Positions 19,411 through 28,620 are shown, numbered from the stretch's first letter. The stretch: 64,000 bases of DNA from Hyphomicrobiales bacterium (GCA_027484655.1 JAIXSM010000018.1:62001-126000); one strand, 5' to 3'. Translations and numbers: made by a program. Notes: generated by a model not told the origin, from the letters alone.

Positions 19411-19923
19411 ATGAACACGGCAACGAAGATGACTGTCTCGGGTGAGCGCACGCAGCGGCTGGATGTGGTTCGTCCGGTTTACCTGGAAGCCCTGACACTG
19501 GTTGAGCGGCTGCACCGCCGCCTGCTGGATGTCATCAAGGACGAGTTCGACCGCCGCGGCGGCGGCGACATCAACGCCGTGCAGGCGCTGTTGCTCTACA
19601 ATATCGCTGACAGCGAGCTGACCGCCGGCGAGCTGCGCACCCGCGGCTACTATCTCGGCTCCAACGTTTCCTACAACGTGAAGAAGCTGGTGGAGATGGG
19701 CTACCTGCACCACGCCCGCTCGCGGGTCGACCGTCGCGCGGTCCGCATCAGCCTCACGGCCAAGGGCAAGGCCATTCACGACATGGTGGCGAGCGTCTAC
19801 GAGAAGCACGTCGCGACGGTCGAGCAGATCGGCGGCATCGCCAGCGAGGAGTTCGAGAAGGTCAATCAGGCGCTCACCCGCCTCGAGCGCTTCTGGACCG
19901 ACCAGATCCGCTACAAGCTGTGA
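19411..19923 (+). CDS. ldtR: LdtR-type MarR/winged-helix transcriptional regulator
   Basis: This 170-residue MarR-family regulator closely matches the Rhizobiales LdtR pattern: QALLLYNIADSELTAGELR, then the recognition helix region YYLGSNVSYNVKKLVEMGYL and the wing SRVDRRAVRISLTAKG. A C-terminal helical dimerisation segment follows (KVNQALTRLERFWTDQI). LdtR was characterised in Liberibacter and Sinorhizobium as controlling an L,D-transpeptidase and osmotic/envelope stress responses. Here the L,D-transpeptidase gene follows 283 bases downstream, on the same strand but beyond an intrinsic terminator, so the two are probably transcribed separately. Confidence 0.9.
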   Translation: MNTATKMTVSGERTQRLDVVRPVYLEALTLVERLHRRLLDVIKDEFDRRGGGDINAVQALLLYNIADSELTAGELRTRGYYLGSNVSYNVKKLVEMGYLHHARSRVDRRAVRISLTAKGKAIHDMVASVYEKHVATVEQIGGIASEEFEKVNQALTRLERFWTDQIRYKL

Positions 19924-19958
19924 GCTGGAAGAGCCGACCGGCTCGCCGCCAGTGTTGC

Positions 19959-19985
19959 AAAAGGGGCGCAGTGCGCCCCTTTTTC
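19959..19985 (+). terminator. intrinsic terminator of ldtR
   Basis: Arms GGGGCGC (19963-19969) and GCGCCCC (19973-19979) with loop AGT are followed by TTTTT and preceded by AAAA. This is a textbook Rho-independent terminator 35 bases after the ldtR stop, and the flanking A-run could let it work on the other strand too. Confidence 0.9.
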
Positions 19986-20206
19986 GCGTTTGCGGGGGGC
20001 GCTTCGGGGGCGAGCGTGGCAGCGCCACAAATTGGCCGGACTGTTCGTTCTCTCTTAACCGCAATCATGGTAGGTCGATCTACGGCTCGTTAACCATGGC
20101 GCCCTGCGCGCCGGCGACCCGCGGTGGATCGATTGCCGTTGCGGCGCCTCGCAGGCGCCAGGTGATGCGTTCTCTTAGGCGCTTGGACAACTGACTGGAG
20201 CAAGTC

Positions 20207-21496
20207 GTGCACGATTTTTCGAAGCCTGTTTCCCGAAGGACGTTCGCCCGCGGTCTCGCGTTGGGGTTCGGCGGGATTGCGGCCGCCCCCGCGCTGGCGT
20301 CCGACGGCTTCTTCGGCGCTCAGGCCGAGTGGACGCCGCGGTTCGACGGTGATGGCCGTTTGCGGGTTCCCCGCGCCCTGACGCCGCTGCTGTCGCCGAT
20401 GACCGTTCAGTCGACCGAGATGGCGATCACCGAATACCGCCGCATGGCGGCCGACGGCGGCTGGCGTGACGTGCCTTCGGCTCAGACGCTGCGCCTCGGC
20501 GTCCGCAGCCCCGCAGTCAGCGCGCTGCGCCAGCGGCTGATGTACACCGGCGACCTCGACGCCGGGGCGGGCGCCTCGCAGATCTTCGATTCGTTCGTTG
20601 AAGCCGGCGTTCGCCGCTTCCAGACGCGGCACGGCCTCAACGCAACGGGCATCGTCGCCAATCAGACGTTCGCGGCCCTCAACGTGCCCGTGCAGGAGCG
20701 CTTGCGTCAGCTTGAACTCAACCTCGTCCGCCTGCGCGCCTTTTCCGGCAACCTTGGCCACCGCCATGTGACGATGAACATCCCGGCGGCGGCGATTGAG
20801 ACCGTCGAGGGCGGGCAGATTGTCACCCACCACACGGCGGGCGTCGGCAAGATCGACCGGCAGTCGCCGGTGATGCAGGCCCGCGCGCTCGCGGTGAACT
20901 TCAATCCGTTCTGGACCGTGCCGGCGTCGATCATCCGCCGGGATCTGATCCCCAAGATGCAGCAGGATCCGAACTACCTGACCGACAACCGGATCCGGAT
21001 CTACACCCGGTCCGGTCAGGAGATCGCCCCCAGCGCTGTGAACTGGAATTCCATGGAGGCGACGAACTACATGTTCCGCCAGGATCCGGGCGGCGATGTG
21101 AACTCGCTCGGGTTCGTGCGCATCGACATCGCCAATCCCCATGGCGTCTACATGCACGACACGCCCGCCAAGGGCATCTTTGGCGATGATTACCGCTTCG
21201 TGTCGTCCGGCTGCGTGCGCGTCCAGAACGTGCGCGATTTCGTGAACTGGTTGCTGAAGGACAACGGCGGCTGGGATCGCGACCGCATCGACGAAGTGAT
21301 TCGCAGCGGACAGCGCCTCGACGTGCGCCTCCAGCCTGCGGTGAATGTCTACTGGGTCTATGTCACCGCGTGGGCTGCGGACAATCTCGTCCAGTTCCGC
21401 GACGACATCTACCGTCGCGACGGGTTCAGCGCCGGGGCGGTGGCTGCTGCAAGCACCGGCGCGGCCGACGACGACCTGCTGCCGCCGCTGCGCTGA
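20207..21496 (+). CDS. Tat-exported L,D-transpeptidase with peptidoglycan-binding domain
   Basis: L,D-transpeptidases make 3-3 cross-links in peptidoglycan or attach outer-membrane proteins to it. The 429-residue protein starts at GTG with CTGGAG upstream and has a twin-arginine signal (VSRRTFARGLALGFGG) ending in ALAS. A peptidoglycan-binding domain follows (SPAVSALRQRLMYTGDL and VRRFQTRHGLNATGIV, about residues 104-165). The YkuD catalytic domain contains ANPHGVYMHDTP and the nucleophile motif SSGCVR with Cys336. It is the expected LdtR target by synteny. Rhizobiales grow at a pole and are rich in 3-3 cross-links, which fits. Confidence 0.93.
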   Translation: MHDFSKPVSRRTFARGLALGFGGIAAAPALASDGFFGAQAEWTPRFDGDGRLRVPRALTPLLSPMTVQSTEMAITEYRRMAADGGWRDVPSAQTLRLGVRSPAVSALRQRLMYTGDLDAGAGASQIFDSFVEAGVRRFQTRHGLNATGIVANQTFAALNVPVQERLRQLELNLVRLRAFSGNLGHRHVTMNIPAAAIETVEGGQIVTHHTAGVGKIDRQSPVMQARALAVNFNPFWTVPASIIRRDLIPKMQQDPNYLTDNRIRIYTRSGQEIAPSAVNWNSMEATNYMFRQDPGGDVNSLGFVRIDIANPHGVYMHDTPAKGIFGDDYRFVSSGCVRVQNVRDFVNWLLKDNGGWDRDRIDEVIRSGQRLDVRLQPAVNVYWVYVTAWAADNLVQFRDDIYRRDGFSAGAVAAASTGAADDDLLPPLR

Positions 21497-21644
21497 GGTG
21501 GGCGCTGCCCAGCGTTTTGGTCTATCTGCTCGGGGCCGGGTGCGCATGGCGCGCTCGGCCTCTTGCGTTGTGGCGCTCCCCGGCCGCTGGAGCGCGGCTC
21601 GTCTTTGCTCTAAACGGGTCTGACAGGCGGGGGCAGGCGACAAC

Positions 21645-22406
21645 GTGACTGCGGCGGAAGAGGGCGACGCGAAAGAGGAAGTCGGCTCGACCTGGCGCTG
21701 GTTCTGGCGCGGGTTCCTCCATGCAGCCCGGCTCCCCATGTTCGTCATGGCGCTCACGTTTCTCGGCATTGGTTCGCTCGCGCGGGAGGCTGGCGTGTCT
21801 CTGGGCGTGGCGCTGGCGTCCACGTTTCTCGTGTGGGCTGGTCCTGCGCAGGTGATCTTTTTCGGCGCGCTTGCCCAGGGGTTGGCGCTTCCAGCCATCG
21901 CTCTTTCGGTGTCCCTGTCCTCCGTGCGGCTGCTGCCCATGTGCGTGTCGCTTCTGCCGCTGCTGCGGCGGCCCGGGCAGGGCGCGGCGATGTCGCTCTA
22001 CACCGCGCACCACATCGCCGTGACGGGATGGGTTGAATCGATCCGGCGCCTGCCCGGCATGCCGCAAAACGCTCGTCTGCCGTGGTTTCTCGGGCTGGTC
22101 CACGGCCTCTATTTCGCCGCGTCCATCGCCACGGTCGCCGGGTATGTGCTGTCGGGGACGGTGCCGCGCGAGATTGCGGCTGGGCTTCTGTTCGTCACGC
22201 CGATCTACTTCATCGCGGCCCTTGTGCGGAACTCGCGTGAGCCCATCGACTGGCTGGCGCTTGCGCTGGGCTTCGCGCTCACGCCGCTCCTGAAGCCGCT
22301 GATCGGCGCGGGGTTCGACCTGCTCGCGGTGGGGTTGATCGGCGGCACGGCGGCCTGGGTCGCGCAACGTTGGCTGAACAAGCGCAAGGCGGAGAACGGC
22401 CGATGA
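21645..22406 (+). CDS. azlC: AzlC family branched-chain amino acid exporter subunit
   Basis: AzlC with AzlD exports branched-chain amino acids and analogues. The 253-residue protein starts at GTG and shows several transmembrane segments, with the family motif region WAGPAQVIFFGAL and SVSLSSVRLLPMC. The conserved HxxVTGW-like HHIAVTGWVES is visible. The stop overlaps the azlD start (ATGA), so the two-subunit pump is translationally coupled. No adjacent Lrp-type regulator is present. Confidence 0.92.
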   Translation: MTAAEEGDAKEEVGSTWRWFWRGFLHAARLPMFVMALTFLGIGSLAREAGVSLGVALASTFLVWAGPAQVIFFGALAQGLALPAIALSVSLSSVRLLPMCVSLLPLLRRPGQGAAMSLYTAHHIAVTGWVESIRRLPGMPQNARLPWFLGLVHGLYFAASIATVAGYVLSGTVPREIAAGLLFVTPIYFIAALVRNSREPIDWLALALGFALTPLLKPLIGAGFDLLAVGLIGGTAAWVAQRWLNKRKAENGR

Positions 22407-22759
22407 CGCAGCTCGACTGGTGGAGCGGCGGGCTGTGGCCCTACGCGGCGCTCATCTTGTTCGGGTTTTTGCCAAGCGAGTTCTGGCGCGCTCTTTCCGT
22501 CTTCGTCGGGCGGCGCGTGGACGAGGGGTCGCCGCTTCTGGAATGGGTGCGCGCGGTGTCCACCGCGCTGCTCGCCGGCGTGGTCGCCAACATCCTGCTG
22601 ACGCCGTCGGGCGCGCTGGCGACTGTGCCGCTGGCGGCGCGCCTCGCTGCAATGGCGATCGGACTCGCCGCTTATTTCGCCCTGCGCAAGTCCGTCATTA
22701 TGGCAGTGATCGCCGGTGAGGCGGCGATCATCGGTTTCGCGTGGTGGTTCGGGCCGTAA
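22403..22759 (+). CDS. azlD: AzlD family small subunit of branched-chain amino acid exporter
   Basis: This 118-residue membrane protein begins at the ATG overlapping the azlC stop; the ORF-track start is 11 codons too early and lies inside azlC. It has about four hydrophobic helices with the family-like YAALILFGFLPSEFWRAL near the start and LLTPSGALA in the middle. AzlD proteins are poorly conserved, so the assignment leans on size, topology and the coupled azlC. Confidence 0.88.
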   Translation: MTQLDWWSGGLWPYAALILFGFLPSEFWRALSVFVGRRVDEGSPLLEWVRAVSTALLAGVVANILLTPSGALATVPLAARLAAMAIGLAAYFALRKSVIMAVIAGEAAIIGFAWWFGP

Positions 22760-23188
22760 TCAGAACGCGGCGCGGATCTTCGCCGCGTGCGCCTTCAGCA
22801 CGTCCGGCTTCTCCACGGAATCAGCATGCCGGCGCAGGGCGACGCCCTCCCATCGGGGCAGCACATGAAAGTGCAGGTGGAACACCGTTTGTCCGCCTGC
22901 GGCGCCCTCGAACTGGCGCACGCTCAGGCCTTCCGCGTCCATGCCCTTTTTCACGGCCGCCGCGACCAGTTGCACCCGGCCCATGAACGGCCCCCAGCCG
23001 TCGGCGGGAAAGTCGAGCAGCCCGCGCGAGGCGAGCTTCGGCACCACGAGGGTGTGGCCGGGCGATTGCGGCATGATGTCGAGGAAGGCGACGGCGACGT
23101 CGTCTTCAAAAACCTTGTGGGCCGGAAGCTCGCCACGCAGGATCTTCGCGAAGATGTTGTCGGGCTGATAGGGTTCTGAATTCAGCAT
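22760..23188 (-). CDS. HIT family nucleotide hydrolase
   Basis: The 142-residue protein is a histidine-triad hydrolase of the HinT/Fhit superfamily, acting on nucleotidyl-phosphoramidates or dinucleotides. The triad reads HLHFHVLPR near residue 110. The N-terminal NIFAKILRGELPAHKVFED and DIMPQSPGHTLVVPK are typical. I start at the ATG at 23188 because it gives the standard N-terminus; the ORF-track extension of 37 codons does not resemble the family. It converges with azlD, whose stop is directly adjacent, and is divergent from usg. Confidence 0.94.
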   Translation of the reverse strand: MLNSEPYQPDNIFAKILRGELPAHKVFEDDVAVAFLDIMPQSPGHTLVVPKLASRGLLDFPADGWGPFMGRVQLVAAAVKKGMDAEGLSVRQFEGAAGGQTVFHLHFHVLPRWEGVALRRHADSVEKPDVLKAHAAKIRAAF

Positions 23189-23425
23189 AATCGGTCCTGT
23201 TCCACTGCGACTACAGTCCCAGCCGCGCGAGTTCGTCAAGCTGCGCTGCGCGCATGGCGGCGCGCGCCTGACGCAAAGCTCCGTTGGCGCTCGCGACATT
23301 CTGCTGCTAACAGACTGTTTTTATTGAGGATGGGTCGCTGGAGCCTTTGTCTTGGCCCACGCCTTGCCTTATGATTCCATGCGCCGGCTTTGGCGCAGAT
23401 CAAGGTGAGGCACGGAGGTTGCGCG

Positions 23426-23695
23426 ATGGCGTCACGCGATTTCAGGCGAATGCTCTCAGGCTACGGGCTCACAACCGCGAACATTCTCTACCGGTTGCCC
23501 GATCATCCCGCGATTTTGCAGAACTACATCTGGCAGGAGTACGACCTGCACCCGCATTACCCGGAGTTGCGCAAGTTTTTGGATTTCTGGACGCGCAAGC
23601 TCGACGGGGCGCTACACTCCGTCGTGGTCGCCCACGCGGGCCTCATCAAGCCTGCCGAGGTGCGCATGGTGGGTGACGAGTTCCGGTTGCATTAA
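23426..23695 (+). CDS. Usg family protein
   Basis: This 89-residue protein matches the small alphaproteobacterial Usg family, named for a gene upstream of a tryptophan or aspartate-pathway locus in some species and of unknown function. The conserved core LTTANILYRLPDHPAILQ and YIWQEYDLHPHYPELRKFLDFW is present. CGGAGG precedes the ATG at 23426, so the 12-codon extension in the track is rejected. It is a single gene between divergent HIT and convergent FemAB-like genes. Confidence 0.9.
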   Translation: MASRDFRRMLSGYGLTTANILYRLPDHPAILQNYIWQEYDLHPHYPELRKFLDFWTRKLDGALHSVVVAHAGLIKPAEVRMVGDEFRLH

Positions 23696-23698
23696 GCG

Positions 23699-24922
23699 TT
23701 ATTCGCTCTCCTCGCGCGCGGGATCGCGGCGAAACGGCAGGTGCTCGCCGTAAACCTCGATGGCTTCGGCGATGGCCGCACGCTCGTGCTCCAGAAACTG
23801 CGCCACGGCCCGGGCAAGCCTCGGGTCGGCGATGAAGTGCGAGGAGTAGGTGGTGACGGGCGCATAGCCGCGTGCGAGCTTGTGCTCGCCTTGCGCGCCC
23901 GCCTCGACCCGCGACAGGCCACGCTCGATGGCGAACTCGATGGCCTGATAGTAGCAAACCTCGAAGTGCAGGAACGGGTGCTGCTCAAGGGCGCCCCAGT
24001 TGCGCCCGTAGAGCGCATCGTCGCCGATGAAGTTGATGGCGCCCGCGATCCATCGTCCGGCGCGACGCGCCATCACGAGCAGGATGCGCTCGCTCATCGT
24101 CTCGCCCACATGGCTGAAGAACGCGCGCGTGAGATACGGACTGCCCCACTTGCGCGATCCCGTGTCCACGTAGAACTGGAAGAACGCGTCCCAGTGCTCT
24201 TCGGTGATCTCGCGGCCGGTGAGGCGCACGATCTCGATGTCGCTGGCCAGCGCGTCGCGGCGCTCGCGTTTCACCACCTTGCGCTTGCGCGAGGCGAGGT
24301 CGCCTAAAAACGCATCGAAGGTCTCGTAGCCACGATTGAAGAAGTGAAACTGCTTGCCCGTGCGCTCCAGAAACCCGGCGCGCTCAAGAGCCGCGCATTC
24401 CGCAGCGTGCGGAAACGTGACGTGAACCGAGGACGCGCCCGTGGTCTGCGCCAGCGCTTTGAGGCCGGCGATCAGAGTCTCTTGCGCCGCATCCGCTTGG
24501 GGGCCGGCTGCGACGAGCAGGCGGCGCCCCTGCGCCGGCGTGAAGGGCACGCTCACCTGCAGCTTGGGATAGTAGCGCCCGCCCGCGCGCTCGTAAGCGT
24601 CCGCCCACGAGTAGTCGAACACGTACTCGCCCATGGAATGCGATTTCATGTAGCAGGGCGCGCACGCGGCAAGCTCCCCGCTCGCGGTCTCGACCAGCAC
24701 ATGCATGGGCGCCCAGCCGGCGCGGGCCGTGGCGGAGCGGGAGGTCTCCAGCGCATTCAGGAAGGCATGGGACGTGAACGGATTGAACCGCTCCCGCTGG
24801 GGATCGTCCGTCGCCGCCTGCAATCCTGCCGGATTGGCGCAGGCGTCCCAGGCGGAGGCGGGGACGTCGGCGATGGCGCGCACGGTGCGTACGGTGAATG
24901 TAGGCGTGGGGGAGGATTCCAT
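23699..24922 (-). CDS. FemAB-like GNAT-fold protein (COG3146/DUF482)
   Basis: The 407-residue protein belongs to the COG3146 family of predicted acyltransferases related to FemAB/GNAT enzymes. Recognisable blocks are NPFTSHAFLNALE near residue 47, YVFDYSWADAYERAGGRYYPKLQ, the central SRKRKVVKRERRDA, and FEVCYYQAIEFAIERGLSRVEAGAQGEHKLARGY. The last block is highly conserved across proteobacteria. The substrate is unknown. I use the ATG at 24922; a GTG two codons earlier is possible. It is the last gene of a leftward cluster after two MFS transporters. Confidence 0.88.
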   Translation of the reverse strand: MESSPTPTFTVRTVRAIADVPASAWDACANPAGLQAATDDPQRERFNPFTSHAFLNALETSRSATARAGWAPMHVLVETASGELAACAPCYMKSHSMGEYVFDYSWADAYERAGGRYYPKLQVSVPFTPAQGRRLLVAAGPQADAAQETLIAGLKALAQTTGASSVHVTFPHAAECAALERAGFLERTGKQFHFFNRGYETFDAFLGDLASRKRKVVKRERRDALASDIEIVRLTGREITEEHWDAFFQFYVDTGSRKWGSPYLTRAFFSHVGETMSERILLVMARRAGRWIAGAINFIGDDALYGRNWGALEQHPFLHFEVCYYQAIEFAIERGLSRVEAGAQGEHKLARGYAPVTTYSSHFIADPRLARAVAQFLEHERAAIAEAIEVYGEHLPFRRDPAREESE

Positions 24923-24994
24923 GGGCACTCTGGAAGTCTAGCGCGGCGGGGCGCCGGGACAAGCTCGGTGATTGCTCGGTGACTGCGCGGCTCT

Positions 24995-26164
24995 TCAAAG
25001 CGCGCCGGACACCGGCTTCGGCAGGCGGCGGAATGCGATGGAGGCGGCGAGGCCCGTCGCGGCCATGGCGAGGCCGACGAGCGACACCGCGCCGCGCGCG
25101 CCCAGCAGGGCGATGGCGGCCGTCCACATCACGGGCCCCGCGGTCTGCCCCAGATAGAAGAAACCGGCGTGCATGGCGTAGCAGGTGGAGCGCGCCTCGG
25201 GATCAATCTCGGCCACTTCCGCCTGCACCGAATTGTGGATCATGAAGAACCCAAGCCCGATGACGCTGAAGAACGCCGCCTGCGCCATCCAGTGCAGTTC
25301 CAGCGCATAAGCCGCGAAGCCCGCGCAGCCGACGAAACCGCCCATGGCCATGAGGGCGGGGCGCGTGAACACACGCAAAAAGAGCGGCAGCATCATCGAG
25401 AACGCCAGCGCGCCCGCGGCCATTCCGCCGATCACTATGCCGGCTTCTTTCGTGCCGCCGTTCTCCTGCGCCTCAAGGATGGGCGCGACAAATGGCAGAA
25501 AGCCGAACGTGAATGCGCCTGTGGCGAACACCGTCGAGTAGCAGGCCCATGACCTGCGGTTACGGAAGATGCGCGCATAAATGTCCGCGCCGGTGCGCAG
25601 GCTGAAACTGCCGCGGGCTTCGCGCGGGGGATCGCGCGGGAGAAACAGCCCGGCGGTGATCGCGGCGCTCAGCACCACGGCGAAGCAGATCCACAATACG
25701 CCGCGCCAGCCCACGTGAACCGCCAGCAAGCCGGCGAATACGGCTCCTGCAATCTGGCCGATGATCGCGGAGGCGACGAAACGCGCGATGGCGACCTGCC
25801 GGCCTTGTTTGTACCGGTCGCCGATCATCGCCATGGCGACGGGCATGAGCCCCGCGCCGGCCATGCCTGTGAGGGCGCGGGAGGCTGCAAGCATCTCGAA
25901 GCTTTGCGCCAGGGCGCTCGCCGCGAGGCTGCCTGCGGACACCCACAACGAGGCGCGCAGCACCCTCGACTTGCCGAAGTGATCGCCGATGGGGCCGAGA
26001 ATTGGCTGCGCCAAGGCGCACGGCAGCGCGGTCGCCGAGCCCAGCAGCACGACGGTCGAAACCGGGATCATCAGGTCGCTGGCGATTTCGACGGTGAGCG
26101 GATCGAGGGTGCGGATCGCGATGGCGGCGGCGAATCCGCAGAGCAGGAATACGGCGAAGATCAC
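24995..26164 (-). CDS. MFS transporter (first of a tandem pair)
   Basis: The 389-residue protein is a 12-helix major facilitator. Motif A reads GPIGDHFGKSRVLR after helix 2, and helix 5 carries the antiporter-type motif GMAGAGLMPVAMAMIGDR. The start is the GTG at 26164 with AGGAC upstream; the long track extension overlaps the neighbouring MFS gene. It is 76 bases downstream of a paralogue of identical length, with which it shares QPILGPIGDH and the same domain layout. The transported compound cannot be predicted. Confidence 0.88.
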   Translation of the reverse strand: MIFAVFLLCGFAAAIAIRTLDPLTVEIASDLMIPVSTVVLLGSATALPCALAQPILGPIGDHFGKSRVLRASLWVSAGSLAASALAQSFEMLAASRALTGMAGAGLMPVAMAMIGDRYKQGRQVAIARFVASAIIGQIAGAVFAGLLAVHVGWRGVLWICFAVVLSAAITAGLFLPRDPPREARGSFSLRTGADIYARIFRNRRSWACYSTVFATGAFTFGFLPFVAPILEAQENGGTKEAGIVIGGMAAGALAFSMMLPLFLRVFTRPALMAMGGFVGCAGFAAYALELHWMAQAAFFSVIGLGFFMIHNSVQAEVAEIDPEARSTCYAMHAGFFYLGQTAGPVMWTAAIALLGARGAVSLVGLAMAATGLAASIAFRRLPKPVSGAL

Positions 26165-26240
26165 GGGGGGTGTCCTGATTGCTGCACGCGACCATGCGCC
26201 CCCGCGCCAAGGCTGCGCAACCCGATTTCGCAAGCCCCCG

Positions 26241-27410
26241 TCAGAACGTGCGGCTCTCCACCCGGCGCAGGCGCGCGAACAGGTAGGCCATGAGCGGGCC
26301 AAGCCCGGCGAGAATGAGCGCGCAGGCGATGAGCGTGGGCCGCGCGCCCACCAGAGCAAGGCCAAGCCCGACGCAGATTGGTCCCAGCGCCTGCCCAAGG
26401 AAGAACGAAAACGAGTGCATGGAGAAGGCCGAGCCCCGGTTTTCCGCAGTCAACGTCGCCACCTCGGTTTGCACGGAGTTGTGCAGCATGAGGTATCCGA
26501 GTCCGGTGACGCAGAAGAGCGCGGCTGTCGTGCGCCAGTCCGCATCGAACGCCAGCGCGAACACTCCCGCCGAGGCGAAGAGGCCGCCAAGAAACATCAT
26601 CTGCCCGCGGCTCATCCAGCGCAGCAGAACGCCGAGCGATAAAGAATACGCGATCCCGCCCACGCCCACGCCGGCGAGGATCAGTCCGGCTTCTGTTGCG
26701 CCGCCCGCGCTGCGCGTCTCCAGAAGCTCCGCCACGTAGGGCATGACGCCGTAGAGCGCGACGCCCTCGATGAACACGGTGGAAAAGCACAGCACGGCGC
26801 GCGGCGACGCAAACACGCGTCTGTAGCCCGCAGCCGCGCTGGCGATACTGATGGGCGCAGCGGGCGCCGGCGGATCGGTGATGTCGAGGAAGAACGTCAC
26901 GGCGATGGCGGCGGCGACGCCAATCACGAACGCGATGAGAAACACTGCGCGCCAGCTCACAAGATCCGCAAGGACGCCCGCCACGCTGGCGGCGAAGATC
27001 ATGCCGAGGAGCCCCGCCGAGAGAAACCGGCCCATGGCGAGTTGTCGCCGCGCGGCGGGAAAACGGTCGCTGATAATGGCCATGGTCACCGGCATGATGC
27101 CCGCGCCCGCGAAGCCGCCGAAGAAACGCGCGGCGAACAGCACCCATATGGACGGGCTGACCACGACGACCGCGAGGCAGGCCGCCTGCAGCCACATGCA
27201 GATGCGCAAGAGCCGCGCCTTGCCGTAATGGTCGCCGATGGGGCCGAGGATCGGCTGGCTCAGGGCGTAGGGCAGGGCGTAAAACGAGATTGCCATGGCG
27301 GCTGTCGTCACCGGCGTTCCGAAGTCGCGGGCGAGCGAGGTGACGAGCGGGTCCATGGCCCGGTTGGCGATGGCGGCGGCGAGACCGCCGGTCATGAGGG
27401 CGCCGAGCAT
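26241..27410 (-). CDS. MFS transporter (second of a tandem pair)
   Basis: This 389-residue MFS protein is a paralogue of its downstream neighbour. Motif A is GPIGDHYGKARLLR, and helix 5 reads GFAGAGIMPVTMAIISDR. I chose the ATG at 27410 because it overlaps the stop of the upstream glycerophosphodiesterase gene (TGATG), a translational-coupling arrangement; the track start 27 codons earlier lies within that gene. The antiporter-like motif suggests drug/metabolite efflux. The duplication is old enough that many residues differ. Confidence 0.88.
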   Translation of the reverse strand: MLGALMTGGLAAAIANRAMDPLVTSLARDFGTPVTTAAMAISFYALPYALSQPILGPIGDHYGKARLLRICMWLQAACLAVVVVSPSIWVLFAARFFGGFAGAGIMPVTMAIISDRFPAARRQLAMGRFLSAGLLGMIFAASVAGVLADLVSWRAVFLIAFVIGVAAAIAVTFFLDITDPPAPAAPISIASAAAGYRRVFASPRAVLCFSTVFIEGVALYGVMPYVAELLETRSAGGATEAGLILAGVGVGGIAYSLSLGVLLRWMSRGQMMFLGGLFASAGVFALAFDADWRTTAALFCVTGLGYLMLHNSVQTEVATLTAENRGSAFSMHSFSFFLGQALGPICVGLGLALVGARPTLIACALILAGLGPLMAYLFARLRRVESRTF

Positions 27411-28147
27411 CAGCGCGCCGCGCCCTCGAAAATCGCCTGATCGGCCCATGCGCCGGCGCGCGCCCACTGGCCGGGCGTGCGCACGGTCCATGTCATCACG
27501 GGAACGCCCAGGGCTTCGCGCGCAAGCAGGAGGCCTGCGTGGGGCAGGTCATCGACCCGCCACGACAGGAAATCGGGTCGTGTGCGGCGCCAGTGGGCGA
27601 GGCTTGCGAGTTCGGACTTTTGCTCAGGCGTGAGCCCGCTCCACTCGGGCTCGTCGTAGTCCGCCTGCGCCACGATGCCCAGCGGCGCGCCGCAGCCCCG
27701 CGTGCGCAGGTGCGCGATCACGTCCGGGTCGAAGCTTTTCAGCGCCACGCGCGCAAATCCTTCCGCCAGTTGCGCCGCGCGGTCGGCGGCGCGCATATCG
27801 CCGTCGAAAGCGCTCTTGATTTCGACGATCAGCGGCGTTGCGTCGCCCGTCTCGCTCAGGACGTCCGCCAATGTTGGAACGGACGAGCCGTCGGCCAGGC
27901 GCAAGGCGCGCGCGTTGGCAGCGTCCAGATCGCCGAAGCGGCCGGGCTGACCGGTGAGCCGTTGCAGATCATCGTCATGGAAGACGAACGCCTCGCCGTC
28001 GCGCGAGGCGCGCACGTCACACTCGATGGCGAAGCCCGCCGCGATGGCGGCGCGGACGGCGGCGAATGAGTTCTCCACCACGCCGGCGCGCACATCGTGC
28101 AGGCCGCGATGGGCGATCGGGCGCGCGACCACCCAGTCGCAACTCAC
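27410..28147 (-). CDS. glycerophosphodiester phosphodiesterase family protein
   Basis: GDPD enzymes hydrolyse glycerophosphodiesters from phospholipid turnover to glycerol-3-phosphate and an alcohol. The 245-residue protein shows the catalytic pattern IAHRGLHD, ENSFAA, IECDVRASRDGEAFVFHDDDLQRLTG, and later PLIVEIKS. It lacks a signal peptide and so is cytoplasmic. It starts at GTG overlapping the ridA stop (GTGA), and its own stop overlaps the next MFS start, placing it inside a coupled operon. Confidence 0.93.
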   Translation of the reverse strand: MSCDWVVARPIAHRGLHDVRAGVVENSFAAVRAAIAAGFAIECDVRASRDGEAFVFHDDDLQRLTGQPGRFGDLDAANARALRLADGSSVPTLADVLSETGDATPLIVEIKSAFDGDMRAADRAAQLAEGFARVALKSFDPDVIAHLRTRGCGAPLGIVAQADYDEPEWSGLTPEQKSELASLAHWRRTRPDFLSWRVDDLPHAGLLLAREALGVPVMTWTVRTPGQWARAGAWADQAIFEGAAR

Positions 28148-28620
28148 GGCGCGATCTCGAACATCGATTCGATTTCAACCGCGGCGTCGAGCGGAAGTTC
28201 AGCGGCCCCGACTGCGTAGCGAGCGTGGCGCCCCTTTGTTTCGCCGAGCGCGGCCACCATCAAATCCGAGGCGCCGTTCGCAACAGCCGCGATGGCGTGG
28301 AACTTTGGTCCGGTGTTCACATAAACCCCCAGACGCACGCATCGCTCGATTCGCGAGAGCTTTCCAAGCGCCGCCTTCGCTTGCGCGAGAATGTTGATGG
28401 CGCACAGCCGTGCGGCGGTCTGGCCAGCCTCGTTGAAGATGTCGACCCCGAGCTTGCCCTTGTGCTCTGGCGCGAGCTGCCCATCCGGGCCGAATGGAAG
28501 CTGCCCGGAGATGACCAGTAGGTTGCCGGTAATAACCCACGGAACATAGTTCGCGACAGGCGCGGCCGGAGAGGGCAGGATGATTCCAAGTTCTTTCAGT
28601 CGGGCTTCGGTGGTGGGCAT
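28144..28620 (-). CDS. RidA family protein
   Basis: RidA-type proteins deaminate reactive enamine/imine intermediates. The 158-residue sequence is of the longer RidA/YjgF subtype (IILPSPAAPVANYVPWVITGNLLVISGQLP, then KGKLGVDIF and the C-terminal RYAVGAAELPLDAAVEIESMFEI). The family Arg near the end of the pocket (HARYAVG) is present, which favours deaminase activity. It is the first gene of the leftward unit ridA-GDPD-MFS-MFS and is divergent from eipB. Confidence 0.93.
   Translation of the reverse strand: MPTTEARLKELGIILPSPAAPVANYVPWVITGNLLVISGQLPFGPDGQLAPEHKGKLGVDIFNEAGQTAARLCAINILAQAKAALGKLSRIERCVRLGVYVNTGPKFHAIAAVANGASDLMVAALGETKGRHARYAVGAAELPLDAAVEIESMFEIAP

Noticed and set aside
20090-21940. 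616-codon minus-strand ORF opposite the L,D-transpeptidase
   Set aside because: Antisense shadow; spans the ldt-azlC gap without any motif.
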